From Leidyana gryllorum EB-2025a (taxonomy: Eukaryota; Apicomplexa): a stretch of DNA of 64,000 nucleotides. Below the pieces are notes generated by a model. That model was not told the DNA's origin, searched no databases, and worked only from the letters and a program-made list of their open reading frames with translations. This document shows positions 1-10,572 of the stretch, piece by piece. The DNA lies in assembly GCA_048772705.1 (NCBI GenBank), contig JBLWGC010000169.1, forward strand, positions 124,001 through 188,000. Reading direction: 5' to 3'. The position numbers were made by a program, and so were the translations under genes. How positions within the stretch are numbered: the stretch's first letter is position 1; every line of letters begins with the position of its first letter.

Positions 1-1153
1 ACCAACTTGCAGCCGATCTCTCTTCCAAGGGATCTTCCCACGCCGGATCACTCTTACGTCTCCGGAGGTCCTCGAATTGCTGGTGATAGCTGAAAGGAGT
101 GGCTGGGGTCGACGACGAAGTGGGCGGAGGAGGCGGATAGCACCTCGCCGGGGGCGGCGGCGGCAGAGACAACCGTTCCGGTGTGACGGTCTCCCAATAA
201 GTGGCTTCCCGCTCAGCGCTGTTCATCGACGCAGATCGAGTCGGCAGCAGAGACGACGGCTCGTCGGGCGGCCACTGCTCCTCCTCCACGGCCACTCGAG
301 CCAAACTTTCTTCTTCGCCCTCCCTTATGAGGGGTTCCGCTGCAGCCGGTCCGGGCGGCGGCGATGTGACTTGTTGGACATCGGCTCCGGCGGGTGCCGC
401 AGCGTCATTATTCTGGGCGGAGAGGATCATCGAAAGGACGCCGAGCGGAGTCGGGGGGGCGGTGGCTAAAGGTGAGTTACCATAAGTGCCGTCTCCGGTA
501 TTTGGCGACGGGGGCGGAGAGGAGTCTTTCTCAGCCGTCTGTTGTTGTTGACTTAATTTAATCATTGAATGTGGACCGCCGGGCGAAAGGAGGCTCGGAG
601 GAGGCGTTCCAAATTCAGCCGTCTCCTGGCCGTCTCGGTCGAGGAAGGAGTCCGAGCGCTTTCTCTTGGCAGAGATAGGCTTGGCGTCTTTCGACAGCGG
701 CGTCTCCGTCTCGTCGTCGGGCGAGCTGCCGATGCTAACGCACATTTCGTCATCGTCAGCCAGCGGCGTTGGGGTCGTCGGCAAACGACCGTTCGTTGAT
801 AAAGAAGAAGATTCGTTGTCCTCGACGAGCAGCTTTGGCCTCGTTGGAGGAGCCCGCGGGCTCATCAGAGCGTCTCCATCGGCGTTAACTTCATCTATCC
901 ATACTTCCAGTTGGGGCGATGGGCTGCTGGGAGTCTCCTGCAGGGGCATTTGGATCGCGCCCCACTTTCCCAGTTTAAAAAGTGGGCGACCGCGGTAATT
1001 GCCACTCCGGCATTTACGCCTTTTAATCTTCCCGATTGGCTCCGGAATAGCCGTCAGCCGACGCCATTGAGCTATGCGTCTCTTTTTACGCCTCAGCGAT
1101 AATGCAGCCTCTCTTTGTTGGTGCTTCCATCCACCCGATTCCGTACTGGTCAT
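1..1153 (-). CDS. Disordered protein with basic N-terminus, 3' end outside window
   Basis: A single reading frame stays open from an ATG at 1153 to the window edge (384 codons), so the C-terminus is missing. The first 60 residues are strongly basic, with two Lys/Arg clusters that could serve as nuclear localisation signals. The rest is rich in Pro, Ser, Glu and Asp, with poly-Pro stretches, and looks intrinsically disordered. No known domain is recognised. An open frame this long without introns, with composition like other disordered proteins in the window, supports real coding. A nuclear or scaffold role would be a guess. Antisense frames over the same bases are treated as shadows. Confidence 0.6.
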   Translation of the reverse strand, partial: MTSTESGGWKHQQREAALSLRRKKRRIAQWRRLTAIPEPIGKIKRRKCRSGNYRGRPLFKLGKWGAIQMPLQETPSSPSPQLEVWIDEVNADGDALMSPRAPPTRPKLLVEDNESSSLSTNGRLPTTPTPLADDDEMCVSIGSSPDDETETPLSKDAKPISAKRKRSDSFLDRDGQETAEFGTPPPSLLSPGGPHSMIKLSQQQQTAEKDSSPPPSPNTGDGTYGNSPLATAPPTPLGVLSMILSAQNNDAAAPAGADVQQVTSPPPGPAAAEPLIREGEEESLARVAVEEEQWPPDEPSSLLPTRSASMNSAEREATYWETVTPERLSLPPPPPARCYPPPPPTSSSTPATPFSYHQQFEDLRRRKSDPAWEDPLEERSAASW

Positions 1154-1326
1154 TGAGAAAAATCAGTTTCAACACACTATTGTACCCCGCCTCCACGAAC
1201 TGACTGAATGACAGACTGCGAGACAGCGCCAGAGGCCAAAGCCGCGACAGACAGACAGACGGAGGAGGGACCTATTCACCACAATAATCATGCACAACCA
1301 GTTGTGCACTCCCACAACTATCAAAA

Positions 1327-1836
1327 CTAGGCGCACACGCCACTAAGTGCCCGTGATAACTCCTTCAGATCCTCCCCGCTCAAATGCTTCATTGCGTCAC
1401 TTTCTCGAGCCATCCGGGACGACAGAAATATCTCCACCGGTGCCCCGCCGTACCGCCTCTCAACCTCTCTCAACTCATCCATACCCCACTCAACCTCATC
1501 TCCTGCCGCCGACAGGCTGAACAAATCACCAGTCGTCCCGAATCCTGCCGCAGCGATCACTCCTGTTGACCGAGCAATCCAAGATATTTGACCTGGAAAC
1601 TTCTCCGTCGAACCAGACGGGCTACGCTGCTCCTTGACTCCTTCACCACCACTGACCGACGACGGATTGCCGGCGTTCTTGTTAGCTCCGTTGCCGCTTT
1701 CACCTCCCTCCGCACCATTTGAACAGGAAGCCGGGCTACCACCCGATGATGCACACGTAGTAGAGTCCTTCGAAACACGCTCCACAAACACGTGCCTTCC
1801 TCCGTGTCTACGTGGAAACAAACCATATGGACCCAT
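1327..1836 (-). CDS. Hypothetical protein, 169 aa, intronless
   Basis: Starts at the ATG at 1836 and ends at a TAG. The N-terminus (MGPYGLFPRRHGGRHVF) is basic and Gly-rich, and could be a targeting peptide. A low-complexity Ser/Gly/Asn stretch follows, then a more ordered acidic C-terminal half with predicted helices (DELREVERRYGG, SGEDLKELSRAL). No family is recognised. It lies about 170 bp upstream of the start of the neighbouring disordered protein, on the same strand. The amphipathic C-terminal helices favour real coding, but the length alone does not prove it. Confidence 0.4.
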   Translation of the reverse strand: MGPYGLFPRRHGGRHVFVERVSKDSTTCASSGGSPASCSNGAEGGESGNGANKNAGNPSSVSGGEGVKEQRSPSGSTEKFPGQISWIARSTGVIAAAGFGTTGDLFSLSAAGDEVEWGMDELREVERRYGGAPVEIFLSSRMARESDAMKHLSGEDLKELSRALSGVCA

Positions 1837-2130
1837 CACTATTAACAAACAACCAAAGAATATACCACGCCAATCAACACAAGTAACAGCCGATCATACA
1901 CTCACAACACGATCCGATCCCAGATCGTTGTGATATCGACAACGTGACCATCTGGCACGCGCCCAAAATTACTGACGCCAAACTGGACCCCATTTGCGAC
2001 CTTCCGTTACTTCAATTTGACCCACACCCGCACTAAGACCACTCAAATGCAGATATTCATCCAATGCATTCAACCCGTGTCTCCAACATACAAACACGCA
2101 AACATATGTTTCAGCTCGCACACCCCAGCC

Positions 2131-3756
2131 CTACCTGATTAATTGGCAAATGTCCGAGCACTTTTCCACCAATAAGTTTGAGAGTTTGGTATAACCCAGC
2201 ACCCACGGCACCACAGTCTTCCCAAGCCTGACGGCGGGGGCAAACCATTGATCGATCAGACCACCAATCCAATTACTTACCGCGCCTGCAACATAACGCG
2301 CAACTGTGACAGAAGTATCAGTTGCTGAGTATCGGAGTCCAGTAACTCGCGCAAGGTTGCTCGCAACTCCTCCAAGGTGCAATGGTCTGCTACATCGAAA
2401 CCCGGACGGCCTCCAGTACTGAGAAATAGTGGTGGTTTCCAAGGCACATCCAATATCATCGCACCTGGTTACTTCGCTCCTGTCGAAACTCGTCGAGGGA
2501 GCAGTTGTGGAGTCAGCAATGGACACGGCATCCGGGGCTGAGTAATTAGCCGTCTTAATATTTCCTTTTAACCCAGGAGACGATACACAGGACGCGTGTC
2601 GCGCAGTAGAAATTGTGTTTATTGTTGTTGGTGGGGGGAGTAATTCAGCATCAATCACGGCGCTATTCAATCTGTAATAGCGCATCGAAGCAATCGTGTA
2701 TGATGTCCACGAGGGTTGAATTGTGCTAGCCTCGTAGCATAACAAACCTGTATGTATTCATAATAGGGGTAGTGGCCGGAGGGTTTCTCACCCTCTTGAA
2801 TGGCTAGCTGTACCATGTGTGCAATTTCGCCTAGTCGAAGAGCTTTAATAGACTCTGGCCCGTTCTCCTTGAGAGCCTTGGCCAGAGCATACCGAGTTTG
2901 CTTGAAGATCTGGCCATCAAAGTGGGTCTGCAAGTTGGCCGCGCGGGTACAGTTGCGGAAAAAACCCAGCAGATCCAGCCACAATTGGGGCGAATAAGGG
3001 TTTGCGGGATCTTTTGGATTAACCCACCCCAGGAACCAATCTACGTAGCAGAATCACAATGTGCACATTGCTATCTTGGTGCGCACGCACGCACAAGTGG
3101 AGTCGCACAATCGATATGGTTGCGCAAAATAGCTCCGATGCACACAACAATAGCCCCGATGCACACAGCAATAGCCCCGATGCCACAATCACAGCTTGCA
3201 TACATCGAAGCGTACAGCTCAAACAATGCACTATTGCTCGCTAGTAGATAGCGATTTTTACCTGGCTCATTTCGTAAAAGCACTACAGTTTCGACGGTAG
3301 CGAACGATCTGGTTCGCAGGCCGTCGGGCGGGCGTAGCGCGGAACCACGATTGCGAGATTTTGGCGATTTAGTAGCGAGATGCGCTTGAAAGACGGCCGT
3401 AGTAGGTGGCAAAGGCGTACCCGAAACTCGAACTTCATACCAAGTTTGTTGTGCGAGATAGTATGCCAAGAAATTCCGTTCCACCTCAGCCGAACATCTG
3501 TGTTCTGTCACGCCAAGGAGAGATAGCCCACGATCTCTGTCCGTCACTTACCCTTCAACTTGTAATGTATTTCGGAGAAGGTCGGTTTGACGCCTTCTTG
3601 ATACAAAGTGAGCAGAACCAGATACAGCAGGATCGCATCCTCATCAGTGAGTGCAGGCAGTCCCGCTGAGCCCAAGAGCAGATTCGCATCTTCAGCTGCT
3701 TGGGGATGTGTTACACCAAGACTAATGGCGCCATTGACTCTCTTCGATGCACTCAT
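2131..3756 (-). CDS. Five-exon gene of unknown function
   Basis: Reconstructed exons: 3756 to about 3556 (helical, ALTDEDAILLYLVLLTLYQEG); about 3520 to 3262; about 3043 to 2749 (FLGWVNPKDPANPYSPQLWL, then a helical segment); about 2473 to 2276 (TLEELRATLRELLDSDTQQL); and a last exon ending in TAG at 2131. Donors such as GTAAGTGACG and GTAAGTAATT match consensus, and the phase at the last junction was checked. The product is mainly helical with no motif I can assign. The intron between exons 2 and 3 contains a 21-bp tandem repeat. The start codon is only 26 bp from that of the divergent symporter gene. Exon ends are approximate. Confidence 0.5.
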
Positions 3757-3782
3757 GTACCAAAGGTAAATATTTTTAGTGA
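3757..3782. promoter_or_regulatory. 26-bp bidirectional gap between divergent start codons
   Basis: The start codon of the unknown minus-strand gene (3756) and that of the symporter (3783) are separated by 26 bp. The gap is AT-rich with a central TATTTTTAG. Any core promoter for both genes must lie here or inside the neighbouring coding sequence, unless there are undetected upstream non-coding exons. The regulatory role is inferred from position. Confidence 0.4.
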
Positions 3783-5655
3783 ATGGTTCCTTTATGGGGT
3801 GCGGTGCTTATCCTTGTCTTGGCCCTGTTGGCCTTTATTGGGGTAGTGCTGCTGACAGGGCACTGGACTAAGCAGCAGGTAGACAAGTCTCCCAAATTCC
3901 AAACAAATACTCCATCTTCAGGCTCTCCATCCTAATACCAATTTGGTTTCTGCCTACCGTTCTCAGCCATGGTGGTCCCTTGGCTGTAGTTTCTTTGCAG
4001 CTGCCTTTGGCTGTTCTGCCATGGCAGCCAACCCCGAAGCCGGCGCCACAGGAAGTTGGATCTCCGTTATCTGTTATGGATTCGCCAATGCGGCCCCTTA
4101 TTGGATATTGATCACCATCGGTCCGAAACTTCAATCCTTTCTCAAGATGGAAGGATTCACTATTGCAGACTTTGTCTTCAAGCGATTTGGACGAGCTATG
4201 CACATCGTCACCAGTCTGTTATCACTCTTCTTCCTCTTCATCTGGCTGAGTGCTGAGCTCAGCAGTGCTGGAGCAGCTTTCAATATCCTCTCTCCAAGTA
4301 TGAGAGTTTGGGTTGCTCCACTTGCCATCTGTTTGGGCACGGGCGTGTACGCCTTGACAGCTGGTTTCCGCGCATCTATCTTCACGGACCGCATTCAAGC
4401 GGCTCTGGCAGTCACTCTGCTCCTAACCATTGTAATTGGTCTCATGGTAAGTGCGTCAGCAAACTGCGTGCGCGGCGTGTCTCGATCCCGCACACGTGCG
4501 AAAACGAGTTTAACCGCCGCCAGCCTATGTCCTCGGGCGCTCCACCTTCCAATTCATTCCCCATTGCTATCAGGTGAACGTTGACTTGGACTATGAGGCT
4601 TGGAAACGTGCCAGTTCCGTCGATGCAAACGACTGGATTGGCGGGCTGGTATTAATCTTATCGACCACTACCAATCAATTCCTGGATATTGGTAGTTGGC
4701 AGCGGGTGTTTGCTTCCGAAACTCCTCGTGACGCCAAATTGGGCCTTTTGAGCGCCGGGATAGTGAACTTTGTGTGTCAGAGCACAATGGCGTCACTTGG
4801 CATTGTTGCCATGGCGGCCCACTATTCTGGTTTGCTTCAGATCCCAGAAGGCGAGGAGTACAACTCGTTTTTCCAACTGTTGGACATTTGTCCAGTCGGC
4901 TTTTCGGTCATTGCACTTCTGATGGTGGTGGTGCTGGCGGCCTCCACTGTTGATTCGCTCCAGAATGCTTTGGCCGCGGCGTTCGCGGCTGACTTGGTGC
5001 GATCCAAGATTACGCTGCAGTGGGCCCGTTGCGTGGCACTGTTGGTAAGTGATGAGCCGATTGCCTTTCTTCTCGGAAACCTTTGTGTCAGCTGATTGTT
5101 CCGGCGCTATTCCTGTCGATGGCTAACATGTCGGTCATCAGTTTGTTCTTACTGTCTAATATATTCTCTCTGGCCGTTATACCGCCAATCTTTTTGGGTT
5201 TGACAGCCCGTTACGCCACTCCTCTGAGCGCGTTACTCGGATTTGTGAGCGGAGCGCTCTCAATCTTTGTCATCGGCTGGTCGTACACTGGCAGCTTCGT
5301 CGGTGAGTGATTTGCAGTTTCATGTGCCTTTGACTGACCACTCATCATCATTGAACAGGAGGCTTGAAATGGCCAATGTTCCCTGAAGGATTCGGCCATT
5401 GGAGTACTTTGATGACGTTCCTGATTGTTCCAGCAGTGGCATCGGTATGTTTATTGCTTAGTTGGCGGGTCAAAAGTTGATTTTCAGTCAGTAACTGTGG
5501 GAGTGGCGATATGGCAGGTGAAACAGAACCCGATGCTGTCTGAGGTCCAGGCTAGTCTTTTGGAGGATCTGAATAACTATAAAGAAAAGACGACGAATTT
5601 CGCGCAGTCGGAGATCGATGAGGTTGTGCACAAATCTAGTTTCATTGACCTTTAG
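3783..5655 (+). CDS. Sodium:solute symporter (SSS/SLC5-like), 503 aa
   Basis: Six exons rebuilt in phase: 3783-3878, 3967-4446, 4574-5044, 5092-5302, 5359-5444, 5488-5655 (1,512 nt including TAG). All introns are GT-AG and 47 to 127 nt long. The product is polytopic with 11 to 13 hydrophobic segments. Family features include a GFRASIFTDRIQA segment after a transmembrane helix, a GSWQRVFASETPRDAKLG loop and a following long hydrophobic pair, as in solute:Na+ symporters. It should move a small solute across a membrane using the sodium gradient; the substrate cannot be read from the sequence, though urea or amino-acid-like solutes are common in the family. The last 38 nt overlap the next reading frame. 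Confidence 0.8.
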
Positions 5656-7168
5656 TGCAGCGCTGAATGCAGCTACGAATGTGCGATTATCTCTTCCTGC
5701 TCCCCGTGTTCGGCCTTGTCCCCTACAATCTGCTCCTATCCGTTACCTGAACCTAGCAGATCAGATCGAACGACGTGTACAAACCGAATTCCACCTCCAA
5801 GGATGTGCCCCCGGACAAGTCAGACGGGTCGAGGCTATCCTCGGGCGTGATTTTGAGCAAGTCCATCGCTTTGTTAGTCTCGGGGTGTTGCAGAACAACT
5901 CCGTCGCGGCAATCAACCCTCGTGTACAAGTTGATCTGAATGATCAAAGTGCAGTCGAGATGGCTCGTTTTAAAGAGCACGCTCGATTGCACATAGCCGG
6001 AGTCGGAGAAGCCGCGCTGACGTTTGGTAACGCTCGGGCCGTGGCACAAATGTTCGGAGAAGGAGCCGATCTGGGACTCGTAATCGAAGACGACTCAGTC
6101 TTCTACATCACTGACCTACACCAATCCGTGCGACTCGAACAACTACTCAACTATCAAATAGACGAAGAATGGGAAGTCATACAATTATTCGGGACTGAGA
6201 TGCCCGAAACCTGGGCCCAGGAAGTACAGGACAAACGATACCCACTGTACACTGACAAAGTATTCTATAAAGGCAGCATCTCTGGAACACCCTCGATCGT
6301 ATTCAATCGCCAGGGAATGATCAAATTCCTAGATGCAATCGCCATTGTCGACCCGAGGTTTCTACAGTCACCCGATGATATCAGACCCACTTCCCAAGTC
6401 ATCGAACAGATATCGAGGGATAGACCCAATGAACTCAATGATCTCGTCATGTCTCTACGCTTCAAATGCCCCAATAGAGTACGATGCGTCGCTGATTGGA
6501 TCATAAAGGCAATGGATCTCAAACGAACGTTTGTGCCATTCGCATCCGTCAGATTCATGGAGGGATCCACCAAAGTCAGAGATGAAGACAACACAAATTC
6601 TAGCACAGACAAACCAGAAGTCTCACACAAGTGGCTCATTCACCACAGACTCGCCGCCAAAAATGTCAATCTTGCACTTCTGCACCTCGAAACCTCACAT
6701 TATTTCAACATTATGAAAGAGTACATCATCGAACTAATGGATCAAACACGCGTGATGATCACATGGGATGTGGAAGAAGCATCGGAAGTGTATGGAGCCA
6801 AATATCTCGACTTTGATCCTCTTGTCGCTGCACAAAAACGCACTTATGGGAACAATACAGCTGAACTCAGCCAACCGCCGGATCAAAACGTCAACGCCGA
6901 AATCCAACAACAGCAACAAGCTCCCGAACTGGCCGCAGCATTAGCTGCTGAAAACATGCCGGCTGTGGCGGAGAACAACGGGATTGATTTTCAGCTCTTG
7001 GCTGAAAACCGGATCCTCGTGACATCTTCGACCTCCTTGACTCCCCCTGCTTCAATCACACCCACAACAAAGCTCTCGAGTTCGATCCTGTCGTCTGGGG
7101 CTGCTGCCTGGGCCGCAGAGCAACCCATTGTCGCTCGCCAAATGCAGCTGGAGGGAACACCAAAGTAG
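5618..7168 (+). CDS. GT25-like glycosyltransferase
   Basis: An uninterrupted 516-codon frame. Near residue 40 there is IRYLNLADQIERR, matching the entry strand of family 25 glycosyltransferases (usual pattern INLDRRxDR). Near residue 155 there is a GLVIEDDSVF block, equivalent to the acidic metal-binding motif that follows the conserved G-x-x-x-x-S/T-H region in this family. The C-terminal 130 residues are Gln/Ala/Ser/Thr-rich. A role in transferring a sugar in the secretory pathway is likely; donor and acceptor are unknown. The only ATG in this frame before the catalytic region lies inside the end of the symporter gene. It gives a hydrophobic N-terminus that could be a signal or anchor, so either the genes overlap or an upstream exon is missed. 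Confidence 0.6.
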   Translation: MRLCTNLVSLTFSAALNAATNVRLSLPAPRVRPCPLQSAPIRYLNLADQIERRVQTEFHLQGCAPGQVRRVEAILGRDFEQVHRFVSLGVLQNNSVAAINPRVQVDLNDQSAVEMARFKEHARLHIAGVGEAALTFGNARAVAQMFGEGADLGLVIEDDSVFYITDLHQSVRLEQLLNYQIDEEWEVIQLFGTEMPETWAQEVQDKRYPLYTDKVFYKGSISGTPSIVFNRQGMIKFLDAIAIVDPRFLQSPDDIRPTSQVIEQISRDRPNELNDLVMSLRFKCPNRVRCVADWIIKAMDLKRTFVPFASVRFMEGSTKVRDEDNTNSSTDKPEVSHKWLIHHRLAAKNVNLALLHLETSHYFNIMKEYIIELMDQTRVMITWDVEEASEVYGAKYLDFDPLVAAQKRTYGNNTAELSQPPDQNVNAEIQQQQQAPELAAALAAENMPAVAENNGIDFQLLAENRILVTSSTSLTPPASITPTTKLSSSILSSGAAAWAAEQPIVARQMQLEGTPK

Positions 7169-7254
7169 GCCTTTCCCGTTTGAACAGGACATGCCAACTG
7201 GACGACTTCCTCCTTGGCGAACGATACATGGGATCGTTCCCGCTCAATCACGTT

Positions 7255-10200
7255 TCACGTCCTGCGATCTCCACCTATCTCGATCCGTTGTGTTCCTCGA
7301 CTGACGAACTCCATCGTCCGCCAATCCGCCTGGCGTTCTCCTACTATAATGCCGAGATAATCTCCGGGGAGAAATTCATTGACCAATAATCGGGCAGCTA
7401 AATCAAAGGCAAACGCTGACTCTCTCCAAGTCGTCACCGAGAGTGTGAAGACGGCGCCGTTTTCGGGACATTTGATTGATTGATGCTCCCCCCTGACCAA
7501 CTTCATCTTCTCGGCTCTCTCGAGAATCTTTAATGGTGGTGGTGGTCGTCGCCGCCGCCCTCCATGGTATGCACAGCTGCAGAGTCCCAATGCTGCATTT
7601 TTGTCAACATAGTTAGCATGTTGGTCCGCCGTCCACTCACTTTCAAAATCCACATTGTGAACCTATCTTTCCCACACGTCAACCCACTTCCTCCCGCCAT
7701 TTCCTCCAGAATGTCGCGAATCTCGTCTTCACTCACGTCCATCCCTATCAGGCGGCTGCGGAGATCGTCTTCTGTTATCTCTCTGAGAAGCAAGGATTTG
7801 GACGGCCCCTACAGGCTGAAGACAAGCACTCACCCATCGTGATCGATGTCCAATTCGTCGAACGCCGCCTCGGCAGTATTTGTCTTCTGTCCGCCACCCG
7901 TGGGCTGAGCAATAAGGGTGCAGTTGAGCAATCTATCACGGAAGGCGGCCTGATCGAAGAAGCATGTGAGATGCAGGGGCAGAACACTGAGCAAATGGCA
8001 CAAAGGAAGAGGAGGCGAGCTCGACGACTCGCTCCAGTAGTGGAATAGTGCCTTTGTTCCGCGCATCAGAGACCAATCCCACTCACCGCGTTTATGACTG
8101 GCTCATCGTGAGCGATTATTTCAAGGGGTATCTGAAAGGCCTCAACAGCTTCTTGGCGTGTCGACTCGTCGGCTAAGAGGTCGCCCAGTTCCATTATGTC
8201 CCTATCCGATGATCTGTGATCAATATATTTTCAAGTACGTACGATGTGGTCTTCATGGGAAGTGCCTCGCTCAATGTTTGAAGGACAGCGGGGGGAACGC
8301 CTCCACTGAGATCCACCGACATTGAAGTCGGCTTGAAGCGTCCCAATAACGCCTTCAGGATAACATCGCGCCTATTATTAGTGATAAGATGACTGTTTTT
8401 CAGTATCAGTCGGTCGAGGTGTACTCACCGACGTTCCAAGTGTTGTTCCGCTCGGCTATCTTGTTGCTCGACCATATCTCTATCGACCAACAACTCCACC
8501 GAGGTCAACTGCGGACACCCGTGATATTTATGATAGTATGATAGGCTCACGATGGTATACTCGTTGAGCATCGCCGGCCATAATTTGAATAAACTGAGGC
8601 ACAGGATGATGCACGAGCAGATGCCCAGAGCTGCCCAGCGTCTTGGAAGAAGACGCCATACCAAAATGGTAAATGACAGATCTAACGCGACCACAAACAA
8701 AACGATCTGTCGGTGTCATGTTAATCGCTGGAGGGAGAAATGATGGTGACGTTCACTTACGTGAAGAAGACTGAGAAATTGAAAGACACGAGGACAGAAG
8801 TAAACTCCTCGGGGGCCGAACGGGAGCATAGCTTCCTGTACACTATGTATAGTTCATTTCAAGAATCTGGCATTCCATTAGGATCTCACTTGCAGATCTG
8901 ACATCCTTCGAAAATTCTCTGCCACCACGACCTGCTTTGAATCATTTCTTTCTCCTCTGCGTTCGATGATAATGAGACTTGGGAGTCTCCGTGAATTGCT
9001 CAACCAACCTATTTCTATAGTATTGACAACTGTTGACCCAAAGACATCCAAGCTGGGACTCTGAATCACGCCGTCCCGAACAGCGGTCAGCGCAGGGTGG
9101 AGCTTTGTGACGCCGACGCAGAACCAGCGGTACAGTATGAGGGAAAGAACCGCGACGAAAGTGCTGCTGATCAGTATCATGAAGAGCTGCATGATCATTG
9201 GAACTTCCATAACCGGTTTGATCAACAGCAATAATGCCAGTAAGCCAATCCATGTGGGTACAGAAATGCGAACCAGCTGAGTGTATGCGATGAGGAGATG
9301 CAGTTGTGTGTGGCGTGATAATTATACCTTGCTAACAAGTTGAATCTGCCGATCTGACATATACTCCGCGAAGTCGAATGCATGGGGCACTTTGGATCGG
9401 GCCCCGAATACCGTGCGACCCCGGTTGAGGAATCGCCACCTCTATGGGTTAGCAGCAGCAAGTGTCAGGAAGCATGTTTCAGCTCACCAGAATCCAGTCC
9501 CGGCACAGGTTGGAGTCCCAGTCTGGTCGCTCCAGCAGAGTTTTTAGGTCTTCAAAGGGCTGGGGAAAGGATCATCTCTCAGGGTGCTGATCAGTCGGAG
9601 GCTCACTATGTTCTGACTGCGCTTCCAACGCTGGCGGACACTACGAGCGTGCAGAACGGCAATGAAGCCAACCACAAGATAGATGACCATGATCAGAAAG
9701 GTTATCAGTTGAATATGTTCAAGGATTTCGGCAAGTTCCGTGGGCGCAAAGTAGACAGACTCGCCCTCGTGGGCCAATTCCGCTTTGCCTATGGCCTCCA
9801 CTTCACCTTCTCCGAGGAATTGGTCATTAATCCATTGAATCAAACCAATGTAAATGAAGACAAATAGCGATAAGCCAATAAACCCAAGGACTGTCAGTGT
9901 GCGTAGCACACCATTGAACTGAATTTGGTGTGATATCCAGTGCTCAAGTCCCGCATCCCAACTCAACACGAACGTGTGTGCTGGGTGTGAGCTCGAGGAT
10001 TGGCACTCACCACTTCCAGAAAAACAGGGCCCATGTGGTGGAGCTTGTGATGGACAGCCTATGGAACGATCTGGGAATGGTGGTTTGGTATGTGACCTAC
10101 ATGCTCTAAGAACTCAAAAATCAAAGTCAAGATAGTGATGGCTGCCATTGTGCCTAGCTGTGACGTGTGAGGGATAACTGAGGTCATTAGAGGCTGTGAC

Positions 10201-10266
10201 ATACGATGGCATTGGCTTTAAGTTGTTGATGATGTTCATATTCGTGATCGGCATGAGCGTCCGCCA
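7255..10266 (-). CDS. MLO-like polytopic membrane protein with C-terminal EF-hand, about 15 exons
   Basis: Exons run from MADAHADHEYEHH at 10266 to a stop at 7255. Several hydrophobic exons are followed by a cytosolic C-terminus. MLO-like signatures are the early LIFEFLEH and HHKLHHMGP block, a VPHAFDFAEYM segment before a transmembrane helix, TKLHPAL after another, and FCPRVFQFLSLLH, which parallels the FWF-x-x-P...LIHF region of MLO. The C-terminal region contains a canonical EF-hand loop, DIDHDGEITEDD, at about 7850-7780, spliced across an intron. Plant MLO proteins instead bind calmodulin at the C-terminus, so direct calcium sensing is a plausible variant. The junction between exons 3 and 4 (near 9970-10005) does not close in phase with my choices and needs cDNA. 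Confidence 0.55.
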
Positions 10267-10572
10267 TAGCGCACGTGTGTGCTGCGGTTATTTGGGCGTG
10301 ATTTTACGTTTGTGGACGTGATTACGGGCATTCGAATGGGATCGCAACTACGATTTCCGATTATATCAGCTTTATAAAGCAGTTTGTGATCACTTCGTGT
10401 ATGTCAATGATAATTTGCTATGAATTTTGTATAATTCGCTCCAGGTGGCAATTTTAGCTCTTCAGGCTCTGACAATGGGCAAGTAGCTGTAGCAACCACT
10501 GCTAATCGTATAGTAGGTTTTGAGCGGTTGAGGGGGAGGAGGGGCAGCCTTGGCAACCGCAGGATCCACACG
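10267..10572. other. Intergenic region between divergent genes
   Basis: 306 bp between the MLO-like start and the PDE12-like start. It is AT-richer than its surroundings and presumably holds both promoters. No conserved motif, RNA gene or repeat was seen. Confidence 0.4.
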
